14,036 bases of DNA, taken from assembly GCA_937893945.1 (NCBI GenBank), contig CALCTA010000106.1, positions 1-14,036 on the forward strand. Reading direction: 5' to 3'. The notes under the pieces are model-generated. The model saw only the letters and a list, made by a program, of their open reading frames with translations, was not told the origin of the DNA and searched no databases. Each line of letters starts with the position of its first letter. Position 1 is the first letter of the stretch. The position numbers and the translations under genes were made by a program. Of the stretch, positions 6,574 to 13,585 are shown in pieces. Source of the DNA: an uncultured Clostridia bacterium (GTDB taxonomy: Bacteria > Bacillota > Clostridia > Oscillospirales > CAG-272).

Positions 6574-7986
6574 ATGAACGCAAATCTTCCATTCATACCC
6601 GATACCGTAACCGTACATCTCGGCGCTCCCGACACGAACGCCCCGAACGTAACAGTTCCCTTTACCGAGTATATAACAAACGTTGCCTCAAGCGAGATAT
6701 ATCCCACCTGGCCCGAGGAAGCGATACGCGCCAATATATACGCGCAGATATCCTTCGTGCTCAACAGGATATATACCGAGTTTTACCGCTCGCGAGGCTA
6801 TGATTTTGACATCACAAATTCGACAGCCTTTGACCAATCCTTCGTAAACGGAAGAGATTATTTTGAGAATATAGAGAGGATCGTCAGTGAGATCTTCAAC
6901 AGCTATATCGTAAGACAGGGAAACGTAGAGCCTCTGTTTGCGCAGTATTGCGACGGAGAAAGAGTGCGATGCGACGGACTCTCTCAATGGGGCAGCGTTA
7001 CTCTTGCCAACGACGGCTACACCCCCTACGAGATACTTCAATACTACTACGGAGACGACATCAATATAGTAAACAACGCGCCGATAATGAATATCACCGA
7101 GACCGCTCCCGTGCGCCCTCTGAGGCTTGGAAGCGGCGGAGACGAGGTGCGGCGGCTACAGATAAGGCTGAACAGAATTTCGGACAATTACCCCTCCATA
7201 CCGAAGATCGCTCTCCCCGACGGAGTTTTCTCCTTTGATACTGAGGACGCAGTCAAACGCTTTCAGGAGATATTCGGTCTTACCCCCGACGGAGTCGTGG
7301 GCAACGCCACTTGGTATAAGGTTCTGTTTATATACAACGCTGTCAAGCGCCTCAACGAGCTTAATTCCGAGGGAATAACGCTCTCTGAGGTTACAGATCA
7401 ATTTTCCGAGGCTACACGTCTTGGAGATACGGGAGACAACGTGCGGAACATACAGTACCTGCTCGCTTATCTCGCGCAGTTCTACGACCGTATCCCTCCC
7501 ATATCTCTTGACGGTATATACGGAGAAGCTACAGAAAACGCCGTTAAGGCTTTTCAGTCTCTCTTTGAGCTTGACGTAACGGGAGAGGTGGATCTTAAGA
7601 CCTGGGATGCCCTCTACAGAACCTATCAGGGATTTATCTCCACGATCCCCTTTAAGTATATTGACGGCAGGATATACCCCTACCCCGGCGTTCCTCTGCG
7701 GCTGGGCTCTGAATCCGAGGTGGTGCGGCTTCTTCAGGAATATCTCAACTATATAGCGCAGTATTATCCGCAGATCCCCTCGGTCTCACCCACCGGGTAT
7801 TTCGGCTCGCGCACGCAAGAGGCTGTAATAGCCTTTCAGCGACTTCAAGGACTTACCCCCAACGGCACGGTAGGTGCTAACACATGGAACGAAATAAGCT
7901 CGCTATACAGCGACCTCTATCTCGGCTCGCGGCTTGGCGAGGGGCAGTATCCGGGATATGACGTGAGCGCTCAGGGCGACGAGTAA
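6574..7986 (+). CDS. SleC-like cortex-lytic transglycosylase (SpoIID + 3 PG-binding domains)
   Basis: 470-residue protein matching mature SleC, which cleaves the glycan strands of spore cortex peptidoglycan during germination. Residues 10-170 form a SpoIID-type domain. VASSEIYPTWPEEAIRAN carries E41, aligned with the catalytic glutamate of SpoIID, and GLSQWGS (135-141) with PYEILQYYYG corresponds to the family's GMSQ motif. Three PG_binding_1 repeats follow at about 183-250, 281-348 and 375-442, each with the DGxxxxxT..AV..FQ pattern or a close variant. The SleC I remember has fewer. The start is ATG 6574, with GAGGAGG just upstream; an upstream in-frame TTG at 6559 would lie inside that signal. 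There is no signal peptide, which would fit deposition from the mother cell. Confidence 0.85.
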   Translation: MNANLPFIPDTVTVHLGAPDTNAPNVTVPFTEYITNVASSEIYPTWPEEAIRANIYAQISFVLNRIYTEFYRSRGYDFDITNSTAFDQSFVNGRDYFENIERIVSEIFNSYIVRQGNVEPLFAQYCDGERVRCDGLSQWGSVTLANDGYTPYEILQYYYGDDINIVNNAPIMNITETAPVRPLRLGSGGDEVRRLQIRLNRISDNYPSIPKIALPDGVFSFDTEDAVKRFQEIFGLTPDGVVGNATWYKVLFIYNAVKRLNELNSEGITLSEVTDQFSEATRLGDTGDNVRNIQYLLAYLAQFYDRIPPISLDGIYGEATENAVKAFQSLFELDVTGEVDLKTWDALYRTYQGFISTIPFKYIDGRIYPYPGVPLRLGSESEVVRLLQEYLNYIAQYYPQIPSVSPTGYFGSRTQEAVIAFQRLQGLTPNGTVGANTWNEISSLYSDLYLGSRLGEGQYPGYDVSAQGDE

Positions 7987-7996
7987 GGAGAAAAAT

Positions 7997-8518
7997 ATGA
8001 CCAATCCCTTGAATCTTAATCAGGCAATAAGAAATCTTCAGCTTTACCTTCGCACTATATCATTTTTTGACGAGCGCATAGAACGCGTTCCGATAGACGG
8101 CATATTCGACAGCGTTACCGCATCTGCGGTGGCTTCCTTTCAGCGCACGCGCGGACTTCCCGAAACGGCTATAGTTGACCGAGCCACCTGGGACGCCATT
8201 TTCGAGGAATATCTCGCGTTGCAAAGAGCCGAGGTGCGTGAGCCCTCTCCAAGCTTCTTCCCTTTGACTCCCTACGGCTACGAGGCACAAATAGGTGAGA
8301 CGAGCGCATTCGTCGCTATCGCTCAGATAATGCTCCGCGAGCTGAGAGTTATATTCGACGAGATACCCGATCTCGTCATCGACGGCATTTTCGGAGAGAC
8401 TACCGCAGAGGCGGTAAGGGCGTTTCAACGAGCTTCTCTGCTTGACGTAACGGGAAGGATAGACCTTGAGACCTACAATCGTCTCGTCCGTGCCTTTCAC
8501 AGTGTATCGGCGTACTGA
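7997..8518 (+). CDS. stand-alone peptidoglycan-binding protein (2 PG_binding_1 domains)
   Basis: 173-residue protein made almost entirely of two PG_binding_1 domains, at about 8-68 (VPIDGIFDSVTASAVASFQR) and 97-166 (LVIDGIFGETTAEAVRAFQR). They match the repeats at the end of the preceding protein, so it probably arose from them by duplication. It has no catalytic domain, no signal peptide and no membrane segment. It starts 10 bases after the previous stop, with GGAG upstream, so it is in the same transcript. Likely role: binding cortex peptidoglycan beside the SleC-like enzyme; this is inferred from domain content and position. Confidence 0.8.
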   Translation: MTNPLNLNQAIRNLQLYLRTISFFDERIERVPIDGIFDSVTASAVASFQRTRGLPETAIVDRATWDAIFEEYLALQRAEVREPSPSFFPLTPYGYEAQIGETSAFVAIAQIMLRELRVIFDEIPDLVIDGIFGETTAEAVRAFQRASLLDVTGRIDLETYNRLVRAFHSVSAY

Positions 8519-8618
8519 GCCTCACTTCAGGCTGTATAACGCAGAAAAGCAGTGGCAATAATCAATCTGCCAAGGCGCGCTTACGCTCTGAATGATAATA
8601 CTAAAAAAGAAGGTTTCT

Positions 8619-11027
8619 ATGGCAAATAAATTTACACAAAAAGCAGAAAACACTATTTCAGGCTCACTCGCTCTTGCAAGAGAGCTTGGGCACAGCTATA
8701 TAGGCACTGAGCATCTGCTCGTGTCTCTCGCCTCGGAAAAGGACAGCATCTCCTCTCGCATACTTTGCGCAAAGGGTGCTGACGGAGAAAAGCTTAAGCA
8801 GAGCGTGATAGATTACGTCGGACTTGGCAACACATCTCGCCTCTCTGCCGACGATATGACTCCGCGCCTCAGAAGGATACTTGAATACGCATCCGACGAG
8901 GCAACCCGATCCGGCACTAAATACATCGGAACAGAGCATCTGCTGACAGCTCTGCTCAATCAGCGCGACTGCGTTGGCGCGCGATTGCTTGAATCCGAGG
9001 GAATTCCCCTCTCTGAGCTGAAGGCAGAGCTTACGGCTTATCTCGGCTCTTCACCCAATCGCGCATCTACAAAGCAGAGCGAGGACGAGGGCAAGAAATC
9101 AAAGCGCTCTGCTCTTAGGCTCTACGGCAAGGATCTGAGCGCCATTGCCGAGAACGGCGGCATAGATCCTGTCATCGGGCGCGAGGAGGAGACCGAGCGC
9201 CTCGTCCGCATTTTATGCAGGCGGCAGAAGAACAATCCCTGCGTTATAGGCGATCCCGGTGTCGGAAAGACGGCTATAGTAGAGGGACTTGCGCAAAGGA
9301 TAGCCGACGGCAGAGTTCCGAGAGAGCTTTCGGGAAAGCGCATTATCGCGCTTGACATACCCTCTATGATAGCAGGTGCAAAGTACCGTGGCGAATTTGA
9401 GGAGCGAATGAAATCGGTAATCGAGGAAACTAAAAAGGACACTCAGATAATACTCTTTATCGACGAGGCGCATATCCTCGTTGGCGCGGGAGCGGCAGAG
9501 GGCGCGGTAGATGCGGCAAATATACTCAAGCCCCCTTTAGCGAGAGGCGAGCTTCACGTGATATGCGCGACGACCCCCGAGGAATACCGCACGCATATTG
9601 AGAAAGATGCCGCGCTTGAGCGCAGGCTTCAGCCTCTGCGTATAAAAGAGCCGACCGAGAGCGAGGCTATCACCATACTCAGCGGACTGAAGCAAAGCTA
9701 CGAGGCGCACCACGGTATCACGATAAGCGATGCCGCCATACGCGCGGCGGTAAGACTTTCGGCAAGGTATATCCACGACAGATATCTTCCCGACAAGGCA
9801 ATAGATCTGCTTGACGAGGCGGCGGCAAAGCTGAGAATATCGCTCTGCGAGGAGGCGGCTGATACCGACGGAGATATCCATAAGGCACTTGAAAAGCAAA
9901 AGGAGGAAGCGCTGATAGAGGGCGACCTTGACGTCGCGTGCGATCTCGGCAGGCGTCAGCGGGAGCTTTCGAGTGGCTCGACATCAGTCTCGCTCGCACT
10001 ACGGCAGGAGGAGAGAGCGGTGCTTGGCGAGGAGCAGATAGCGGCATTACTTACCGAGCAGACGGGCATTCCCTGCAGAAATCTTTTGCAGACCGAGGGA
10101 CTTCGCATCGAGAAGCTTGAAGATGAGCTTTCACGCTCAGTCATCGGTCAGACGGCTGCCGTAAAGGCGGTGGCAAACGCTATGCGCCGCTCACGAACAG
10201 GACTTTGTCCCCCAAACAGACCTATAGGCTCGTTCCTGTTCCTCGGAAGCACAGGAGTAGGCAAAACAGAGCTTTGCCGTGCGCTCGCGCTTGCTCTTTT
10301 TGAGAGCAAGGACGCCATGATACGACTTGATATGTCTGAATATATGGAAAAGCACAGCACCTCAAAGCTCATAGGAGCGCCGCCCGGATACGTCGGCTAC
10401 GGCGAGGGCGGAATGCTGACCGAGAAGATACGCCGCCGTCCTTATTCGGTAATTCTGCTTGACGAGATCGAAAAGGCGCACCCCGACGTTCTAAATATAC
10501 TTCTGCAGATACTTGAAGATGGTATCCTTACCGACTCTGCGGGCAGGAGAGTGGATTTTTCAAGCTCCCTCTTGATAATGACCTCAAATCTCATATCCGA
10601 TTCCGAGGCAGGCCAGAGAGTGCTGGGATTTTCCGAATGCCCGAGCAACGCTCCGTCGGCAGACGACCTTCGCTCGTCTAAAAAGCTCCGCGAGATATTC
10701 CGCCCCGAGCTTCTGAACCGAATAGACGAAATAGTCCTTTTCTCAAGACTTGGCGAGAAGGAGCTGAGCGCTATTGCGGATATAATGCTCGCAGAGCTCA
10801 AGGAACGCTCGCTGCAAGCGGGGGTAAGACTTGACGTCTCGGCCGAGGTCTCGGACTACCTCGCAAGGCGATGCGCAAAAAAGCACGGAGATCTCGGCGC
10901 GAGACCTCTGAGGCGTGAGATAACCGACAGTATCGAGACACCCTTAGCGGAGCTCATACTTTCACACTCACCCGAGCTTATAAAGGTAAGTGCCGACAAA
11001 GACGGAATTACTCTGCAGGTGTGCTGA
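8619..11027 (+). CDS. clpC: ClpC-type AAA+ unfoldase
   Basis: 802-residue HSP100 protein. Two Clp_N repeats span roughly residues 4-65 and 80-145. The first AAA+ domain has Walker A GDPGVGKT (211-218) and Walker B FIDEAH (280-285). A UVR-like helix pair (LEKQKEEALIEGDLDVACDL, about 424-443) sits where ClpC has its short middle domain, not the long coiled coil of ClpB. The second AAA+ domain has GSTGVGKT (543-550) and LLDEIEKAH (613-621). LGF at 669-671 is the expected ClpP-docking loop, so it should feed substrates to ClpP. ATG 8619 is chosen because the mature Clp_N begins MANKFTQKAE and GAAGG lies five bases upstream; an in-frame ATG at 8592 lacks a good site. A 100-base gap separates it from the preceding gene. 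Confidence 0.9.
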   Translation: MANKFTQKAENTISGSLALARELGHSYIGTEHLLVSLASEKDSISSRILCAKGADGEKLKQSVIDYVGLGNTSRLSADDMTPRLRRILEYASDEATRSGTKYIGTEHLLTALLNQRDCVGARLLESEGIPLSELKAELTAYLGSSPNRASTKQSEDEGKKSKRSALRLYGKDLSAIAENGGIDPVIGREEETERLVRILCRRQKNNPCVIGDPGVGKTAIVEGLAQRIADGRVPRELSGKRIIALDIPSMIAGAKYRGEFEERMKSVIEETKKDTQIILFIDEAHILVGAGAAEGAVDAANILKPPLARGELHVICATTPEEYRTHIEKDAALERRLQPLRIKEPTESEAITILSGLKQSYEAHHGITISDAAIRAAVRLSARYIHDRYLPDKAIDLLDEAAAKLRISLCEEAADTDGDIHKALEKQKEEALIEGDLDVACDLGRRQRELSSGSTSVSLALRQEERAVLGEEQIAALLTEQTGIPCRNLLQTEGLRIEKLEDELSRSVIGQTAAVKAVANAMRRSRTGLCPPNRPIGSFLFLGSTGVGKTELCRALALALFESKDAMIRLDMSEYMEKHSTSKLIGAPPGYVGYGEGGMLTEKIRRRPYSVILLDEIEKAHPDVLNILLQILEDGILTDSAGRRVDFSSSLLIMTSNLISDSEAGQRVLGFSECPSNAPSADDLRSSKKLREIFRPELLNRIDEIVLFSRLGEKELSAIADIMLAELKERSLQAGVRLDVSAEVSDYLARRCAKKHGDLGARPLRREITDSIETPLAELILSHSPELIKVSADKDGITLQVC

Positions 11028-11036
11028 ACAGAAGTA

Positions 11037-11075
11037 ATGCGACATAAAGGGGCAAATCGTCCTTTTATGCCGCAT
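11037..11075 (+). terminator. imperfect hairpin after clpC
   Basis: ATGCG (11037-11041) pairs with CGCAT (11071-11075), and inside it CATAAAGG pairs with CCTTTTATG with one mismatch and one bulged T. It lies 9 bases after the stop codon. No U tract follows, so it may be a 3' stability element or a Rho-type site instead of a true intrinsic terminator. Confidence 0.4.
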
Positions 11076-11100
11076 CCTGTGGAGAAATGCGAAAAATTTT

Positions 11101-11148
11101 AACAAATGTTGATTTGTTTACAACGAGTTCAAAAATTCGGTATATAAT
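11101..11148 (+). promoter_or_regulatory. promoter with overlapping dyad for the membrane protein gene
   Basis: TTTACA (11117-11122) lies 18 bases before TATATA (11141-11146), which overlaps TATAAT (11143-11148). The perfect inverted repeat AACAAAT-GTTG-ATTTGTT (11101-11118) overlaps the -35 and is a candidate operator. The nearest regulator is the HTH protein encoded at 12081-12644 in the same probable transcript. Confidence 0.5.
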
Positions 11149-11201
11149 ATATAAGATAATGAAGTTTTTACCATATATTTTTTACTTATAACGGAGTTTT
11201 T

Positions 11202-12041
11202 ATGACATCTTCCACCACATCGGACAAGCAGCGCGCGCTTATCTTTTCGATCATCGCGTTGGTGCTTACGGCACTCTCCACCGCAGGCAGACTCTGCTCC
11301 CTGCTCTTTTTCTACGACAGGATAGGCTACTATCAGAGCGGCGCCCTCCTGCCCGTTGTATCGAATATACTTTTTGCCGCATCCGTAGTGTTCTTCGCAA
11401 TAGCGGCTATTGTCTGGCTCAAGCCCGCAAAGACTGTCGCCGTACCCCAAAAAGCAGCAGGGTATGTGGCGCTTCTCCCTGCGATCGCGCTTGCGGCATG
11501 CGCCGTTTTCTCGCTTGATCGCGTGATGTATCCTGAATTAAATATCCTCGCGCTGATGAATGTTCTTCTCGCTGCAGTTGGAGCGGTATTCTTCGCATCT
11601 CTGCTCTTCTGCCGTCAGCCCTCTCTTCTCTCGGTGTTTACGGGCGTCGGCACTATTCTGTGGCTGGCACTTTCATGGCTGCGATCCTATCGCGACTTCA
11701 CAATTCCCATGAATTCCCCCGATAAGCTCTTCTTCAACCTCGGATGCATCGGAGCAGTTCTCTTTGTTTTTTCCGAGCTTCGCGCGATATACGGAATGCC
11801 AAGACCTCGCTTCTATTATTTTTCGATATCCACAGCAATTCTCACACTCGCAGTATCCTCTATCCCCTCGCTTATAGGAAACGCCTGCGGAATTTTCGCA
11901 AGCTACTCGCTTACACTTGAGGACTTTTTCTTCCTCGCTCTTCTCGCATACGCTATAGTTCGTCTCCTCACGCTTGTATTGTGCAAGACGGCAGAGAGCG
12001 ACGAAGTAAGCACACCTACAAACGAAGAAACTCAGCAGTAA
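11202..12041 (+). CDS. polytopic membrane protein of unknown function
   Basis: 279-residue, very hydrophobic protein that I do not recognise. About eight membrane segments can be read, near residues 12-37, 47-73, 86-104, 113-134, 139-160, 171-193, 205-225 and 237-261. The N-terminus (MTSSTTSDKQRA) and the C-terminal tail (about 18 residues, acidic and Thr-rich) are hydrophilic. No transporter or enzyme motif stands out. The start has CGGAG five bases upstream, and a promoter with a dyad lies about 55 bases before it. The next gene, a small HTH regulator, begins 39 bases after the stop, so the two are probably co-transcribed and may control or sense the same thing. That link is inference. Confidence 0.75.
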   Translation: MTSSTTSDKQRALIFSIIALVLTALSTAGRLCSLLFFYDRIGYYQSGALLPVVSNILFAASVVFFAIAAIVWLKPAKTVAVPQKAAGYVALLPAIALAACAVFSLDRVMYPELNILALMNVLLAAVGAVFFASLLFCRQPSLLSVFTGVGTILWLALSWLRSYRDFTIPMNSPDKLFFNLGCIGAVLFVFSELRAIYGMPRPRFYYFSISTAILTLAVSSIPSLIGNACGIFASYSLTLEDFFFLALLAYAIVRLLTLVLCKTAESDEVSTPTNEETQQ

Positions 12042-12080
12042 GCAAAAACGACACTAAAAAAGACAAGGACGGACGGTTTG

Positions 12081-12644
12081 ATGAGCGCAAATCAACGCAT
12101 ACAGTGGCTCCATAAAAAGATATCCGATAAGTGCTACCCCAATGCCTATCATCTGGCAGAGCGCTTTAATATATCTCATAGACAGGCTCAGCGAGACGTG
12201 GACTATCTGCGTAGCGTTATGGGTGCGCCGGTCGCGTACTCCGCGCTTGAAAAGGGCTATTATTATACAGACGCATTCGTTTTTCCGCTTATGCTCGAGA
12301 CCGAAAACGACCTTGAATTCAGCGACGCTATCGCAGGGATGCGCAACTTCAGCGACCCTAATGCCGAGCGCTCGGTAATGCAGCTTCAGCTTCCCTATTA
12401 CGCTACACTTGAGATAAAGGACAGAATGACCGTGCTTGAGCTTCGTAGTCTTATCGTTGCAGACGAGCCTCACCACCGCTACCGCTGTGAGTTCCAGAGC
12501 GTTGAGCTGTTTATAGGCATAATTATGTCCTCGGGAGCAGACATAAAGATAGTCGAGCCAAGATGGCTCAAGGAGAGATTGGTCGGCTTTGCGAGCCGCG
12601 TTATCGAAAACAACCCGCTTGACGAGCCTTGCCTTGACGATTGA
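12081..12644 (+). CDS. short YafY/WYL-related HTH transcriptional regulator
   Basis: 187-residue DNA-binding protein. Residues 1-65 match the DeoR/YafY-type winged helix: NAYHLAERFNISHRQAQRDV is the helix-turn-helix, followed by DYLRSVMGAPVAYS and the wing ending GYYYTD. Residues 95-175 resemble the WCX extension found after WYL domains, with VELFIGIIMSSGADIKIVEP. The WYL core itself, which normally lies between them and brings such proteins to about 300 residues, is not visible. It is therefore a short form, or possibly an internal deletion that stayed in frame. The start is ambiguous: TTG 12078 has AAGGA at 8 bases, while ATG 12081 has it at 11. Probably translated from the membrane protein transcript. 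Confidence 0.7.
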   Translation: MSANQRIQWLHKKISDKCYPNAYHLAERFNISHRQAQRDVDYLRSVMGAPVAYSALEKGYYYTDAFVFPLMLETENDLEFSDAIAGMRNFSDPNAERSVMQLQLPYYATLEIKDRMTVLELRSLIVADEPHHRYRCEFQSVELFIGIIMSSGADIKIVEPRWLKERLVGFASRVIENNPLDEPCLDD

Positions 12645-12695
12645 TCCCATTTTTCCCACGTTAGAAAATATTTTTAAAAAAATCACAAAAAGCTA

Positions 12696-12723
12696 TTGAC
12701 AAATAAATTTTTTGTGGTATAAT
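12696..12723 (+). promoter_or_regulatory. sigma-A promoter of rplJL
   Basis: Consensus TTGACA (12696-12701), a 16-base spacer and consensus TATAAT (12718-12723). An AT-rich stretch (12664-12690) upstream could act as an UP element, as expected for a ribosomal protein operon. Transcription should start near 12730. Confidence 0.85.
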
Positions 12724-12729
12724 ATATGC

Positions 12730-12905
12730 GTTATCCAAAGACAGCAGGTTTCGGTAAAAGCATGGGCTTTCCTGCCGAGGAGAATTCGATCGTGCATATT
12801 TTTCATGGTCTTTCTTTCCTACGGCAATCTTGTGCCTTATCGGAAGGAAAGATTTTTTCTTTTTCTGCTGAACAGATTCACAATTCACATAGGAGGTGAA
12901 ACAAA
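12730..12905 (+). promoter_or_regulatory. L10 leader (autoregulatory rplJ 5' UTR)
   Basis: The leader contains the conserved L10(L12)4-binding element of Firmicutes rplJ leaders. CCAAAGACAGCAGG pairs with CCTGCCGAGG (GCAGG 12744-12748 with CCTGC 12771-12775), with the AGA/GA pattern of a kink-turn. The attenuator hairpin lies downstream at 12809-12858, then the ribosome binding site AGGAGGTGA before the GTG start. In Bacillus subtilis, L10(L12)4 bound here favours termination. The same switch is expected here: CTTTCCT (12767-12773) can pair with AGGAAAG (12845-12851) as an antiterminator. Confidence 0.85.
12809..12858 (+). terminator. attenuator terminator in the rplJ leader
   Basis: An 11-base-pair stem with one G.U joins 12809-12819 (TCTTTCTTTCC) to 12842-12852 (GGAAGGAAAGA). 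A T run follows at 12853-12858. It sits about 50 bases before the rplJ start, so it must be conditional. Confidence 0.85.
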
Positions 12906-13457
12906 GTGCCCAGTAATTCTATTCTCGCACAAAAGCAGGCGATCGTTGCAGATCTTGCTGAACAGTTGAAGAATTCCCCCGCAGGCGTTGTTGTTAACTA
13001 TCAGGGTATCACCGTTGATGCTGATACCAAGATGCGTAAGGCTCTTCGCGAAGCAGGCGTTAAGTACATGGTTATGAAGAATTCTCTCACCGGCAGAGCA
13101 TGCGATGAGGTTGGTATGAGCGATATGAAGCAGTACCTCACAGGTATGACCGCTATCGCAATCGGTACCACAGACCCTGTAGCTCCCGCAAAGGTTCTTA
13201 AGGAGTACGCTGAGAAGGTTGAGTCCTTCCAGATCCTCGCAGGTTACCTTGACGGCGCAGTAGTTGACGCTGAAACAGTTAACAAGCTCGCAGATATTCC
13301 TTCCAAGGAAGTTCTTCTTGCCAAGTTGCTCGGAAGCATCAAGTCCCCGCTTTACAACTTTGCATACGCTATTCAGGCTATCATCGACAAGGATGGAGAG
13401 GCTGCTCCCGAGGCAGCACCCGAAGCAGCAGCAGAGGAAGCAGCAGCAGAGGCTTAA
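12906..13457 (+). CDS. rplJ: 50S ribosomal protein L10
   Basis: 183-residue ribosomal stalk protein L10 (uL10), which anchors L7/L12 dimers to 23S rRNA and represses its own operon through the leader. The N-terminal RNA-binding domain includes VVNYQGITVDADTKMRKALR and the KNSLTGRA motif. The L12-binding helix follows IKSPLYNFAYAIQAIIDK near the C-terminus. The last 20 or so residues are an Ala/Glu/Pro tail (GEAAPEAAPEAAAEE), longer than in many homologues. It starts with GTG 12906 behind a strong AGGAGGTGA. Codon use is more selective (AAG, GTT, GAC/GAA, few rare Arg codons) than in the genes to the left, as expected for high expression. Confidence 0.97.
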   Translation: MPSNSILAQKQAIVADLAEQLKNSPAGVVVNYQGITVDADTKMRKALREAGVKYMVMKNSLTGRACDEVGMSDMKQYLTGMTAIAIGTTDPVAPAKVLKEYAEKVESFQILAGYLDGAVVDAETVNKLADIPSKEVLLAKLLGSIKSPLYNFAYAIQAIIDKDGEAAPEAAPEAAAEEAAAEA

Positions 13458-13476
13458 TCGTCTTCTCTGCAACCCA

Positions 13477-13534
13477 CTTCGATTTAATAAAAATCTCGAA
13501 GCGGCATCTTAATCCAGAGGTGTGCACGGCACAC
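13477..13534 (+). repeat. two hairpins in the rplJ-rplL intergenic region
   Basis: First, CTTCGATTT (13477-13485) pairs with AAAT-CT-CGAAG (13491-13501) with a two-base bulge. Second, GTGTGC (13520-13525) pairs perfectly with GCACAC (13529-13534). Neither is followed by a close U tract, so read-through into rplL is expected. They may be RNA processing or stabilising structures that help keep L7/L12 in excess over L10; that role is inferred. Confidence 0.5.
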
Positions 13535-13585
13535 AGAACAAATTTTTAAAAAATTAATTAATTCCGTTTAAGGAGGAATACGAAA

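Noticed and set aside
6216..6764. Minus-strand open frame across the SleC-like gene boundary
   Set aside because: Arg/Ser-rich translation without motifs; both plus-strand genes there have good starts and homology.
6574..8518. Whether the SleC-like proteins are exported by a signal peptide
   Set aside because: The N-termini are hydrophilic or moderately polar, with no hydrophobic core after basic residues.
8519..8618. Possible separate clpC promoter around GATAAT (8594-8599)
   Set aside because: No -35 element at acceptable spacing, and the box would overlap the start region; read-through from the upstream genes is simpler.
12054..12686. Minus-strand open frame of about 210 codons opposite the HTH regulator
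   Set aside because: The plus-strand frame has a clear helix-turn-helix and operon position; the antisense product shows no family features.
12742..12870. Complementarity of CAGCAG in the L10 site to CTGCTG after the attenuator
   Set aside because: Only six pairs that do not extend on either side; the CTTTCCT/AGGAAAG pairing is longer and mechanistically better placed.
12885..13472. Long minus-strand open frame opposite rplJ
   Set aside because: It is an antisense shadow of a certain ribosomal protein gene; its Cys/Leu/Ser-rich product has no domain and no ribosome binding site.
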